DNA of 64,000 nucleotides. Origin: Oasisia sp. SBJ-2009. Taxonomy: Eukaryota; Annelida; Polychaeta; Sabellida; Siboglinidae. The DNA is taken from assembly GCA_964017155.1 (NCBI GenBank), contig OZ024865.1, forward strand, positions 45,591,051-45,655,050, written 5' to 3'. A program made the position numbers and the translations under genes. This document shows, piece by piece, positions 48,185 through 59,659 of the stretch; position 1 is the first letter of the stretch, and each line of letters begins with the position of its first letter. Under the pieces are notes generated by a model. The model saw only the letters and a program-made list of their open reading frames with translations. It did no database searches and was not told the origin of the DNA.

Positions 48185-48262
48185 TCATACGGACGCCATC
48201 TGGAGGAATGTATCACGATACAGCAGCGACACCCCAGGTGGCGCCACGGGTCCAATTGGATT
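48185..48262 (-). repeat. Dispersed GC-rich repeat family E, copy 2
   Basis: The reverse complement carries GTGGCGCCACCTGGGG, CTGTATCGTG and CCAGATGGCGTC as at 13535-13605. Confidence 0.55.
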
Positions 48263-48381
48263 CACAACGTAAAATAAAAAATTATGATAAACATAGAACA
48301 ATGCATGTGCTATGAATGATTACAATTTGCTTTTGTTACACAAAATGTCGTTTAAGATGAATGGGCATGTGAGAGTGTATG

Positions 48382-48388
48382 TTGTGTG

Positions 48389-48436
<48 letters not shown>

Positions 48437-48445
48437 TGAGGCCGT
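48382..48445. repeat. (GT)n then (GCGT)n microsatellite
   Basis: GT dinucleotides followed by GCGT tetramers. Confidence 0.9.
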
Positions 48446-48635
48446 GCGTGTGTGGCCACCAAAGTGCACTATACTACATTACTTTAATCAGGTAGGCCTC
48501 ATTATTTACTCTCTTCAAGTTGAAAGCTGCTATTGCCTTAGATCCATTATTATAATAATCGATGTGTCGGTTCACTTGCCGGTGTGCTACACTGAATTGC
48601 CTTTTTCCCTCTGGCAAAGTATTACAAAGACTTAG

Positions 48636-48945
48636 TCCCGCACAAGTCGTTACCTCGAGGGTGACGACACGATGGGATACGACGCCCCTCAGAAGTACGA
48701 CGACGCGCAATGCGGGGCTGTCGTAGTGGTCAGAAACACTAAATCGTGGGTCAGAGTACGTCTCAGCGGGACGAATATGTAAAGGGAAAAACAAAACACA
48801 CATATATTGACGACGTCGGACTGGTCATGTGTAATTATACTCAGTGGCAGTGACACCGTCACAATGGAGAGTCAAGACGTTCAGCGACGGCGAAGCGACA
48901 TACATGACGTGTCAGTTCTCACAGATGCAGGAACTGTCTCTGTGA
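48636..48945 (+). CDS. Two candidate exons of an unidentified gene
   Basis: 48636-48778 follows an acceptor (GACTTAG), is open in phase 0 and includes RYLEGDDTMGYDAPQKYDD and CGAVVVVRNTKSWVRVRLS; a GTAAAG donor at 48779 would end it in phase 2. The next acceptor (TTATACTCAG, 48844) opens either in phase 2 (GSDTVTMESQDVQRRR..., to a GTGAGC donor) or in phase 1 (PSQWRVKTFSDGEATYMTC..., stop at 48943-48945). The second reading looks more protein-like but does not match the first donor's phase. I do not recognise the family; this is weak support for a gene here. Confidence 0.28.
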
Positions 48946-49111
48946 CGTGTCGGTGTAGAGAGGTGAGCTTTGTGTCAATTCATTTGGCTCCACGGCAATG
49001 GGGCGGCTGTGGTGTGCCTACTCGCTTGCCCGTGCTGATGACCGTGGTCTATTTTGTTTATCAGATGGTATATTATCTTTGCTATCCACCTTTACATCGT
49101 ATAGTCATATT

Positions 49112-49345
49112 AGTAGCGCAGTGGTGCGTTCGCTATAGCTCCGGACTCTCGACTAAGAGAACCTGGGTTACAATCCTGTACTGCCGTCAATAATATAATA
49201 GTTGAGCATTAGTTGCAATGTGGGTGGATTCTTCCTAGAAAAGTTGAGATGTAGTTCGATTAAGCAGGTCTGTCAGAGAGTAAAATGTAAAGCGCTGATA
49301 CAGAGGATTTGATACACTGCTATATAAGAACTTACCTTAATATCA
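49112..49345 (+). mobile_element. tRNA-derived SINE with L2-type tail, copy 2
   Basis: Perfect A box TAGCGCAGTGG (49114-49124), B box GGTTACAATCC (49166-49176), and the tail TGTAAAGCGC ... GCTATATAAGAACTTACC. Head and tail match copy 1 at 47030; the body is diverged. One B-box base has changed (C to A). Confidence 0.8.
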
Positions 49346-49677
49346 TCTGCTGTTTATTGCGACCCACTTTCATTGTTATTCGACAGTGTCGACCACAGCT
49401 CAGCACAGATAGATACTTTAATGTGGTTATGTCTTATGCAGCTCTGTCAGAAGCATTTCCCGTAGTTATGATCATAGATAATGTTGTCATAACAATATAG
49501 GCAACTAGTTGATTTAACTAAATATATTGTTCATGGCTCCAAGAATGGTTTATTGTAGCATAATTAACTTACTTTGGAGCTGAATGTCGAAGCTGAGTAC
49601 GGCGTTTCGATCCGTCAGCTACTGACCTTTTTCACGTACTGGTGTTACGGCGGGATAATTTGATTGTAGATGGCAGG

Positions 49678-49761
<84 letters not shown>
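49678..49761. repeat. (TA)n microsatellite
   Basis: Pure AT dinucleotides, next to the left border of the segmental duplication. Confidence 0.95.
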
Positions 49762-49764
<3 letters not shown>

Positions 49765-49784
49765 CTTACTAAGAGCTTCAACAT

Positions 49785-51290
49785 CACGCCGTTATCTGAC
49801 CCAGAGCTTCAGCATGTCCCACGAATCACGACGGCGCAGGAAATGGGGAAATGTTGCAGATGTATCGCCGCCGGTTCTCCATAACAACTGGTTCTTCACT
49901 CAGATCAAACTTCCGATGTTCCACCTATTACAATTGTAACTGTTAAGACAATATCTTCAGTTTATTTTTTATTTGGTTCGGAGATGAATAGCTACGACTG
50001 CAAGCTGATATATCGGATGTTGGCATGTTTTCAATATTTTTTAAATTTATTAAAAGACATAGCTTTTAAATGAAGAAAGTTACGCTCCTGCAGTACATTA
50101 AATATATAACTTCTTGCGTACATTTTGTTTAGTGCGTGCGTGTTGAGTAAGATAAACTATACATTGAAAGACATGATTACAAGGTATGCATGTTTTTAAA
50201 GCATGAATGTCACGCCCTAGGTAGCTATGTTTTATATCATTTTCAAAATAGTCATATGCCTTGATTAACAATTCGATTTGTCATAGCGAATCAAATAGCA
50301 GCCTTCTTTGTCGTATTTTCTCTTTAACCTTATATCGTTAATTAACGTAACTGTCTGGTTCTTGTCGTATAACGAAAAGGTTTAATCTACGTATCATGCC
50401 AACTTTCTGGTTCTTACCGAATAATGATTTGGATTAATCTACGTAACATGTCAACTGTCTGAATCTTATTCAAGCATATTTTATTATAATCCAATTATGT
50501 ATTCCAAATATGACGTTGACGTTGTTCGCTAGTGAATGCGCTGAAAAGAATAACAACGTTACGTTTGTATGATCGATATGCCCTTTATTAAAAACAGAGT
50601 TGAAGATGTCAAAATACAGCTCAAGCAGACAATTTGTTGGTACAAACGCTACAGCATACATCTGACACTTTAACGTTCCTTGGATTTTTTTAATCAAAAT
50701 AATATTATAAAACAAATACGATGACAGGTACATATATAGTCATCAATTTTTGATCGATTAACGGAGTTTGCTAGGCAACCATGTCATGTGAGGTATATGT
50801 CAATTGGAAAACATTTTCACCGAGCACTCTGCTAATAAGTGCTACTCATAGTTGATTCGCGGTACCGGAAAACACAACATCGCTATCTGTATGTTCGGCG
50901 GACTGTGATGTCGTGGACGGCAACATTGTCTAACAAGACCAGTCAACTTTGAGAGAACAAGCTCCTGGTCGAGATGTCATGAAGGAAGGATCAACATTCA
51001 CGGAGAAAGTGAACGGAACGGTACCCATTCGCTGGAAGAGCCTGTGTGCAGTGACTGTGTAGCCACCCCCTCACTGAAGGAATACGACACGACACCCGGC
51101 GTGATCTGAGCACACAGGGGTGTCGGAAACCCTGTCGTGTCGTTCGGGGTAAGCCGAGCTCCGTACTTGCCTAAGTTGGTGGCGACGATTAGCGCCAACG
51201 CCAGGGGCCAAGAGAAAAGTGCCACGTATTTCCTCTGTAAGGAAGCGAGTTCACGAGTCAGCAAAACAAATAAGAACTGTATTTACATGA
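49785..51290. repeat. Segmental duplication, left copy
   Basis: Collinear with about 57435-58960. Shared blocks include GCTTCAGCATGT, ATATATCGGATG, AAATGAAGAA, AAAATAGTCATAT, CAGCCTTCTTT, GATATGCCCTTTATTAA and the terminal exon, into the adjoining intron (GCAAAACAAATAAGAACTGT). The offset is 7647 bp at the stop codon. Confidence 0.88.
50930..51234 (-). pseudogene. Broken copy of the chitin-binding gene's last exon
   Basis: Minus strand, paralogous to 58577-58878. It keeps PTPLCAQITPGVVSYSFS, then after a one-base loss in a G run (51069-51073 region) the frame shifts to RLFQRMGTVPFTFSVNVDP and RPGACSLKVDWSC with TAG at 50930-50932. The 5' third is also out of register with the acceptor phase. 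No copies of the other exons are found to its right. The G-run shift alone could be a sequencing error; two shifts and absent partner exons point to a pseudogene. It has a conserved AATAAA (minus) near 50580. Confidence 0.75.
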
Positions 51291-51576
51291 TTATCATGAT
51301 GAACATAACGCTAGACGAATGGCATGGAAGTGCGAATTTTACAAAGAAAACATACATAACTTGGTAGCACGAATACATGATACTGAACTAGACAAATGCA
51401 ATGTAACAAATCCGTCTAGCGGAAAAACCTGGAAACTGTATACTGATTGGGACACTCCAGATGGCGCCACTGTGAATTAATTTACAATCGATATGATTAA
51501 GGGGGTTGAAGCGCATGAACAACCATTGCTAAAACATAAGAACATACCATTTACAGGATATGAGACTATGACTTCA

Positions 51577-52346
51577 GTTTTGCCAACCCTCCGGGAAGTC
51601 CCGGGAGTCTCACGGAGTTTACGACTTATGTTTCTTGAACTCCCGACTCCCGGGACGTTCCCAGAACCTCACGGAATTTCATAACATATTTAAAAAAAGT
51701 ATTATATCCGTTGATTTATATTCAAATTATTTGGTAGTCTTTTCCGTGAGTACAGCGGAAGTGATTGCAGCGGTTTACACGGTTTAAACACGAAACTATG
51801 CAGCCGGTGCTCTCTTTCCCCTCTCGTCAATGTTTCCTGTTTTGTGATTCGTCGAATTATCGGCGGAAGTTTGCGGAAATCCAATCACAATTGACGTTAC
51901 ACAATTCCAAACGGTACATTTTAACAAACCCCGCGAGTCTACTCTAGCGTCTATCTGTGACTGTATAGTTTCGCATCAATATTGGATGATCCGACGTATA
52001 TGTATTTAATGTTTTGTCTCCTTATTCAAAATGTTCTGTGGTCTCTTGTATTGGCTCCTTAGAACATTTATGGCATTTTCATTAGGCAAATTAGTTCTGA
52101 CAAGAAAATGTATTTTGGGGGTCTAAGTTTGCTGTAAATACATTTTTACCTTCAACAAAACAGTAGCAAATATTCACAGATTTAACTTTAAGTGCCCCCA
52201 AAAGCCACCATTTAATGTTCTATTTTCCAAATGTTTCTTGCTCAGGGAGGGGGCCGGCGCCCCTCCGTGAACCCTCCCCAGGCTCGGTCACTACGTTCCC
52301 TCGGGCTACCTCCTGGGAAAGAAAATCTCCAAGGTTGGCAACGCTG
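51577..52346. mobile_element. hAT-like non-autonomous TIR element
   Basis: The left end CAGTTTTGCCAACCCTCC (from 51575) and the reverse complement of the right end CAGCGTTGCCAACCTTGG form imperfect terminal inverted repeats. The direct repeat TGACTTCA lies at 51569-51576 and 52347-52354, 8 bp, as for hAT elements. Subterminal parts repeat TCCCGGGA-type palindromes. No transposase. Confidence 0.55.
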
Positions 52347-52359
52347 TGACTTCATGGGG

Positions 52360-53340
52360 ACGGAGCCACGATAAATATGTTTTTAATATTTTTCAAACTG
52401 TTTGGCCCTGGTCGCCGTCATTACCGTGCGGCCGCAATTGATTTGACTCGCTCCTATCAAAGCAATGTAAATTTTCGACTTTTTCCGAATAACTTCAATA
52501 ATATACATTTATATGTTGGTGCTCTTTTATAGTTGGTAGGCGTAATATATCAAGAGGTCGTTTGTATGCGTGTTTGAAATACAAAATGAAATGAAACTGA
52601 AACGATATTTAACCAACGAAATAACATAAACGATGTACAACTGCATTTTGAACGTCATGTATACAAATGATTTGCTTATAATATTATGTATACAATATAT
52701 CATATTATATCATAGTCTTGTTTTAGCGCAGATGTGTCGGTTGCTGGAGTTATTCAGAAATAGCAAAATGTAAATCTACATTGACTAGATAGGAGCGAGT
52801 GAAACCCAAACCAGGTCAAGAGTAAAGGCGGCAACGACTGTCAAATACGTCAACATTTGTAGTTTGTTTTTTACTTATACGGTAGCTCCGTGCTTATCAA
52901 ATCATAACCACATATCCGGTAAATTCTTGTGTTTGGCAATAGTTGTTCAAATGATTCAGCCTCCCCCATTAACATTGTTAACTGTGCCCTTATTCTAATG
53001 CTCCGTACTTGTGTTAAGTTAGTGCATATTTACCTCCCTGGACATACGTTAGTCTGGCTCCCGACAATACTGACACCATAAGTCAGAAGAACAATTGTCA
53101 ATTTATCTTCTTATGCTGTTCTCACCGACATGAACACGCGGATAATAATACTGTATGTATAAGTGAACAGTATGCCTGTTCAGTCATCCGTGTCCATGTG
53201 CGTAGGCAATAGGACAATGAGCAACTCGTCTATCTTTGTTGTAACTGTCATGGACATGGTAGCATTACTATTCAAACGTCAACACATATGTAGCACTAGA
53301 GTTGACAATATGACTTTGGTCAATACCTCATATTTGAAAT
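52360..53340. other. Non-coding DNA
   Basis: No gene or recognised repeat. Confidence 0.4.
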
Positions 53341-53361
53341 TGTAATACAATAGCAATCGAT

Positions 53362-53574
53362 TCGTGAAAATGTTCATCAAGTTGGAAGTATATCATTAAA
53401 GTACAAGTTCTGATTACACAACTAATAAGTTCTACTCACTTCAACGTTTCAACCGCCATCGGCGGCATTCTTCAGGAACTAAGAATTCAGTTCCTGAAGA
53501 ATGCCGCCGATGGCGGTTGAAACGTTGAAGTGAGTAGAAATTATTAGTTGTGTAATCAGAAATTGTACTTGAAT
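53362..53574. mobile_element. Foldback element, copy 2, with 13-bp target duplication
   Basis: The arms (about 53405-53477 and 53485-53560) are almost perfect reverse complements, from GATTACACAACTAAT to CTTCAGGAACT, with an 8-bp spacer (AAGAATTC). The exact direct repeat AATAGCAATCGAT flanks it (53349-53361 and 53575-53587). Same family as 657-934, including the CGTGAAAATGTTCATCAAGT left end. Confidence 0.82.
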
Positions 53575-53931
53575 AATAGCAATCGATGTCGTCAAATTTT
53601 CATCCAAGGTGCCATGAAGTACAATTGTTCGTACATAAAATACAATCCTATCTATTAACCGAAAGTCATCAAATGATTTACGATGTCCAGTCCTGAATTT
53701 AGACTAGGAAACGAGGAGGCGACACCGACGTTATTGTTTCCGACCGTTCTTGTGTGCGCCCGAAAGTGGCGCCTTATTACGGATCCAGGCGAAGATGCCA
53801 TCTGTCGGTCATGCCTGTCATCATTACATTATGTGTCATGGCGGGAATACTCACCACACTTCCTGACTATTCCTCGGAATGATCTGGAATCAGCTCCCCT
53901 TTTGTACCTCAGCGTAAACAGTACACACACA

Positions 53932-54685
53932 CTCACACACACACACACGCACGCACGCACGCACGCACACGCGCACACGCCCACACGCGCACACGCGCAC
54001 ACGCGCACACGCGCACACGCGCACACGCGCACACGCGCACACGCGAACACGCGCACACGGGCACACGCACACACGCACACACGCACACACGCACACACGC
54101 ACACACGCACACACGCACACACGCACACACGCACACACGCACACACGCACACACGCACACACGCACACACGCACACACGCACACACGCACACACGCACAC
54201 ACGCACACACGCACACACGCACACACGCACACACGCACACACGCACACACGCACACACGCACACACGCACACACGCACACACGCACACACGCACACACGC
54301 ACACACGCACACACGCACACACGCACACACGCACACACGCACACACGCACACACGCACACACGCACACACGCACACACGCACACACGCACACACGCACAC
54401 ACGCACACACGCACACACGCACACACGCACACACGCACACACGCACACACGCACACACGCACACACGCACACACGCACACACGCACACACGCACACACGC
54501 ACACAAGCACACAAGCACACACGCACACACGCACACACGCACACACGCACACACGCACACACGCACACACGCACACACGCACACACGCACACACGCACAC
54601 ACGCACACACGCACACACGCACACACGCACACACGCACACACGCACACACGCACACACGCACACACGCATAAACATACACACACA
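53932..54685. repeat. (CACACG)n array, 0.75 kb
   Basis: ACGC and CACGCG variants to about 54060, then almost perfect ACACACGC-type octamers to 54668 with two AAGC units near 54505. ORFs of 270-330 codons across it are artefacts. Confidence 0.95.
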
Positions 54686-54790
54686 CGTTCTCGCATGCTC
54701 ACACATGCCGTCACATGCGCGCAAATCTCTCCCGCCAGGCCCAAGGGTCAGCATAGACAGGGTTGTACTAGTAGGTTGAGCCTTGTCCGT

Positions 54791-54794
<4 letters not shown>

Positions 54795-54842
<48 letters not shown>
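54795..54842. repeat. (TA)n microsatellite
   Basis: AT dinucleotides. Confidence 0.95.
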
Positions 54843-54847
<5 letters not shown>

Positions 54848-54904
54848 ATATATTATATATTATATATTCATTAGTGTAGTTCTTATTGTAGGTCAATGCA
54901 AATC

Positions 54905-54952
54905 CAGTGTTGTGTGTATGTATGTACGCACGTATGTATGTGTGTATGTGTG

Positions 54953-54986
<34 letters not shown>

Positions 54987-54995
54987 CGTACGTAC

Positions 54996-55026
<31 letters not shown>

Positions 55027-55510
55027 TGTATGTATGTATGTATGTATGTATGTATGTATGTATGTATGTATGTATGTATGTATGTATGTATGTATGCGTG
55101 TGTATGCGTGTGTATGCGTGTGTATGCGTGTGTATGCGTGTGTATGCGTGTGTATGCGTGTATATGTATGTATGTACGTATGTATGTATGTACGTATATA
55201 TGTATATATATGTTTGTATGTATGTATGTATGTATGTATGTATGTATGTATGTATGTATCCACGTATGTATGTACCCACGTATGTATATATCCACGTATG
55301 TATGTATCCACGTATGTATGTGTGTATGTATGTATGTATGTATGTATGTATGTATGTATGTATGTATGTATGTATGTATGTATGTATGTATGTATGTATG
55401 TATGTATGTACGTACGTACGTACGTACGTACGTATGTATGTATGTATGTATGTATGTATGTATGTATGTATGTATGTATGTATGTATGTATGTATGTACG
55501 TATGTACGTA
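54905..55510. repeat. (TATG)n array with TGCG, TACG and CCACG variants
   Basis: About 600 bp of TATG tetramers, with a (TGTATGCG)n stretch at 55093-55160, TCCACGTATG units at 55258-55320 and (GTAC)n at 55408-55430. It ends where an L2-type relic begins. Confidence 0.95.
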
Positions 55511-55511
55511 G

Positions 55512-56290
55512 GCATCCTTTGTGCTATCGTCTTTATGCAGATGATACTCAAATTTATATATCTTTATCTATTCCAGAACATATTTCTTTACAACAACTCA
55601 GAGAAATTGTCTTAATGACAGTTTTACTGGATGACTTAAGAGTAAATTCTAGTTGAATGCTAACAAAACAAAATGTCTTACTGTTGACACGCAGAGGCAG
55701 AGCGAACAAAGACTAAAGAGTGTTTTTCATATACCCTTGCTTAATCAGCATGCTATGCCTGCAGTTTCCCCTTGCAATTAAGAGTATTTTATTGAAAATA
55801 AATTAATTTTTAGAGAATACTTTTATAAAATGATTTCCGACGTATTCGTCCATACTTGCTTCTTTCTTTTGCTAACACTAGTGTAACTGCGCTAGTAACT
55901 AGTAGATTAGACTATTACAATTTGCTTGATCATAACATTGTTACTAACGATATCACAAAACTACAACGTGTTCAACATTGCTTAGCAATGGTTGTGACCA
56001 GGTCTCCACGTTTTACACATTCTAAGCCGCTTGTGAAGTATCTGCATTGGCTTCCTGTCCGACATCGTAACACCTTTATGATCTGTACCATTACTTGCAC
56101 GGCACTTTTCCTGTAAGCATTATTTGCGTACTCCTGTGAGAAAACCTGTTTAGGTTCGATCAGCTAGTTCTGAGTTACTTTTGTCCTTATGGAATAAACT
56201 TCCTTCTAGTAAACAATCAGTTGAATATACTCAAAAATACCGCCTTCATTTAAAAATATACGTTTTCAGCATTGCCTATCTACCGTAGCT
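55512..56290 (+). pseudogene. 5'-truncated L2-type LINE relic
   Basis: Same family as 36200-39500: RLYADDTQIYI, then in shifted frames ALVTSRLDYYNLLDHNIV, LQRVQHCLAMVVTRSPRF and KYLHWLPVRHRN. Ends near 56290 at TAGCTCCCTAGC, equal to the ORF end of the other copy, but its 3' UTR is replaced by satellite. Confidence 0.82.
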
Positions 56291-56294
56291 CCCT

Positions 56295-57470
56295 AGCTTC
56301 AGCACCACGCAGTTGTGTAACCGGGAATTTAACATCACGCTGTTTTCTGACTCAGAGCTTCACCATCGCGCTGTTTTCTGACTCAGAGCTTCAATATTAC
56401 GCTGTTTTCAAACTCAAACCGTCAACATCACGCTGTTTTCTGACTCAGAGTTTCAATATCACGCTGTTTTCTAACTCAAAACGTCAACATCACGCTGTTT
56501 TCTGACTCAGAGTTTCAATATCACGCTGTTTTCTAACTCAAAACGTCAACATCACGCTGTTTTCTGACTCAGAGTTTCAATATCACGCTGTTTTCTAACT
56601 CAAAACGTCAACATCACGCTGTTTTCTTACTCAGAACTTCAACATCACGCTGTTTTCTCGCTCAGAACTTCATATCACGCTGTTTTCTGACTCAGAGCTT
56701 CAGCATCACGCTGTTTGTCACTAAGAATTTCAATATCACGCTGTTTTCTAACTCAAAACGTCAACATCACGCTGTTTTCTGACTCAGAACTTCAACATCA
56801 CGCTGTTTTCTGACTCAGAACTTCATATCACGCTGTTTTCTGACTCAGAACTTCATATCACGCTGTTTTCTGAATCAGAACTTCAACATCACGCTGTTTT
56901 CTGACTCAGAACTTCATATCACGCTCTTTTCTGACTCAAAACTTCGGAATCACGCTCTTTTCTGACTCAAAACTTCATATCACGCTGTTTTCTGACTCAG
57001 AGCTTCAGCATCACGCTGTTTGTCACTAAGAATTTTAATATCACGCTGTTTTCTAACTCAAAACGTCAACATCACGCTGTTTTCTGACTCAGAACTTCAA
57101 CATCACGCTGTTTTCTGACTCAGAACTTCATATCACGCTGTTTTCTGACTCAGAACTTCATATCACGCTGTTTTCTGAATCAGAACTTCAACATCACGCT
57201 GTTTTCTGACTCAGAACTTCATATCACGCTCTTTTCTGACTCAAAACTTCAGAATCACGCTCTTTTCTGACTCAGAACTTCATATCACGCTGTTTTCTGA
57301 CTCAGAGCTTCAACGTCACGCTGTTTTCTGACTCAGAGCTTCAACGTCGCGCTGTTTTCTGACTCATAGCTTCAACATCCCGCTGTTTTCTGACTCAGAG
57401 CTTCAACTTCACGCTGTTTTCTGACTCAGAGCATCAACGCCACGCTGTTTTCTGACTCAGAGTTTCAGCA
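56295..57470. repeat. 30-31-bp satellite with 305-bp higher-order period
   Basis: About 38 units of ATCACGCTGTTTTCTGACTC plus an AGAACTTCA-like part. A run of ten variant units starting at GAGCTTCAGCATCACGCTG (56695) recurs at 57000. One or two units exist at the equivalent place in the left duplication copy (49787-49825). Confidence 0.92.
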
Positions 57471-58118
57471 TGTGCCATGTGTCACGCTGTCTCAAGTCGT
57501 GAGTAACCGCGACCCCATAATTACAGCTCGGGTCATATAATTTTTGCGATGTTCTACCTAGAATAATAGTGTAACTGGTAAATCACGTTCTCCAGTTTAT
57601 TCTAATTTGATTCAGAGATAAATAGCTACAACTGCACACACATATATCGGATGGTGATATGTTTTCAATGTTTGCCAAATTACAATAAATAATGCTATTA
57701 AATGAAGAATGTGATGCTACTGTTGTATGTCTAATGTATCACTTCTAACACATGTTTAATTGGTGCGTGCTTGTCGAGAAAAATAAACTTAATATTGAAA
57801 GATACGATAAAAAGGTATGCATTTCGGAATGTTATGCCTGAGGTAGATAGTTTTGATCACTTGCAAAATAGTCATATTTCTTGATTTAAAAAAGTCGATT
57901 TTTCATAGGGGTAACATATCAGCCTTCTTTCCTGTATTTTCTGCGTAACATTACATCGTACACTACGCGATAGGCAGGTGATCTTTCTGGTTATTTGTGA
58001 TAAGGGTAATCTAATTGTGCATTTTAAATATGACTTTGACGCCGCTGTTCGCTAGTGACTATATAGATCAATGCGCTAAAATGAATAACAAAGTCATGTT
58101 TGTATGATAGATATGCCC

Positions 58119-58124
58119 TTTATT
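58119..58124 (-). promoter_or_regulatory. Putative polyadenylation signal AATAAA (minus strand)
   Basis: About 455 nt past the stop at 58577. It is conserved in the left duplication copy, which supports function. Confidence 0.5.
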
Positions 58125-58576
58125 AATAATCGAGTTGAAGCTATAGTTCAAAGAAGAAATATGTTGATATACACATTACTGGATACACTTGACACTTTAC
58201 CTTTACATGGATTTTTGTCATAAAGAGTTTTTGAATTGCAACAAATACGACAAAAAGTACGTATAAATTCAGCTATTTGTATCACTTAGCGGAGTTTACT
58301 TTACAACCAACTCACGTGTGGGATACTTTAGTTCTAGTATTCATTCCGATAGTATACCCAAATTGTAGACGATACATCAAAACGTTAAAATGGCCTTAGA
58401 TGGGGTAGTATAAACGCTCTTCGGTACACGGCGAGGTAGCCAGGCCAGCTATTTCAGGAAGACATATTCACTGAGCATTTCGCTAATAATTGCTACCTTT
58501 GGTTGATTCTAGGAAGCGGAAACACAACGCCGATTACGATATTTGCGGGCAGTGACGTCGGTGATCTCGGCATTGC

Positions 58577-58878
58577 CTAACAAGACCACGCAACTTTGAG
58601 AGAACAAACGCCTGGGCGACGCATCAGGTAGATTGGATCAACATTCACGGAGAAAGTGAACGGAACAACACCCATTCGCTGGTAGAAGTTGTCTCCGGTG
58701 AATGTGTAACCACCACCGTCAGTGGAGGAGTACGACACGACGCCGGGCTTGATTTCAGCACACAGGGGTGTCGTAAAGTTCTCCGGGGACACGCCAACTC
58801 CGGTCTCGGAATTGTTGTAGTTGACGACAAGGGCCGGCCACCAGACAGGTTTCGTGAACACAGTGCGACCTTCTTCGA
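58577..58878 (-). CDS. Chitin-binding-domain secreted protein, last exon
   Basis: Minus strand, acceptor GAACTTTGAACTTGCAG, phase 1 in, TAG at 58577-58579, about 100 residues. It reads EEGRTVFTKPVWWPALVV, TTPLCAEIKPGVVSYS, GGGYTFTGDNFYQRMGVVPF, TFSVNVDP and CSLKVAWSC. Joining to 59327-59581 (phase 1 donor) restores an Ile codon. Cysteines and a beta-rich pattern suggest an extracellular domain, but I do not recognise it. The paralogous exon at 50930-51234 shows the conserved core FTFSVNVDP and CSLKV-WSC. The gene runs right to left; its 5' exons lie at 63561-63767 and beyond the window. Confidence 0.8.
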
Positions 58879-59189
58879 CTGCAAGTTCAAAGTTCGTAAT
58901 CACGAATCAGTGAATTATCAAACAACAAGCAAAACAAATAAGAACTGTCCTTACATATGTTTTACGATATGTCTTGTATCAGTGATTGAAAAGGATTGAA
59001 GTAGGATCAGCAAGTAGCACTATAGACAATATTTAAATTTGGTTAATATAATTTACTTCAGAAATAATATTTCGAAATATTCTGATGTATATTTCATTAA
59101 TGCAAGTTTGTATATGACTACATATATTGTCATGCTTCAAAATGCAACAACACAATCTTTGCAAATGACAACAGCGGGCGACTGGCTGT

Positions 59190-59232
59190 ATGAATGAATC
59201 GGTGAGTGAGTGAGTGAGTGAGTTAATGAGTG
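59190..59232. repeat. (GAGT)n short tandem repeat
   Basis: GAGT tetramers inside the intron between the last two exons of the chitin-binding gene. Confidence 0.85.
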
Positions 59233-59326
59233 ACTGAATTATTATGCATGATTGAAGCAGTGAATGAGTGAGCGAAAGAGCGAATGAGCGAATAAATGAT
59301 GTCATCTCTTCTGTATTTATACTTAC

Positions 59327-59581
59327 TATCCGATACATCATCGTCATCAACTAGCCCAAACCCGAACACTTCCGAGCTGGCGTTGGTCGTGATTTGGAAG
59401 CGGACGGACTTGATACAGGCCGGCGGTGTGAACTTGTAGAAGACTGCCGTGTCACAAGCCCCAGTCGCCGTCGGTGGCGCGATATCGAGCTCGGTTATTC
59501 CGGGCAGCATCTGCCACGTCGTGCCGTCGATGTAGTCCTCGCCCAGGTCACTGTCCTCCAGGTTCATGTAGAACCCGCCAC
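59327..59581 (-). CDS. Chitin-binding-domain secreted protein, penultimate exon
   Basis: Minus strand, acceptor TTGTCCGTCAG and donor GTAAGT, 255 bp, phase 1-1. It reads GGFYMNLEDSDLGEDYIDG, TTWQMLPGITELDIAPP, CDTAVFYKFTPPACIKSVRF, NASSEVFGFGLVDDDDVSD. Two cysteines lie 15 residues apart; there is one sequon (NAS). The acidic tail leads into the last exon. Good exon composition and clean splice sites; no known domain recognised. With the last exon it forms a region of about 185 residues that may be one lineage-specific fold. Confidence 0.78.
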
Positions 59582-59659
59582 CTGACGGACAAACAACCGA
59601 CCAACCATAACATTACAATGATCACTTGTACAATGCCATTGTATACTAGTGCGTGTGAG

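Larger units (their letters stand above)
57435..58960. repeat. Segmental duplication, right copy
   Basis: Partner of 49785-51290, with the intact last exon of the chitin-binding-domain gene and its 3' flank. Confidence 0.88.

Noticed and set aside
53683..54754. ORFs up to 329 codons, poly HTHTRTHA or VCVCACVR
   Set aside because: Microsatellite artefacts without domains or splice sites.
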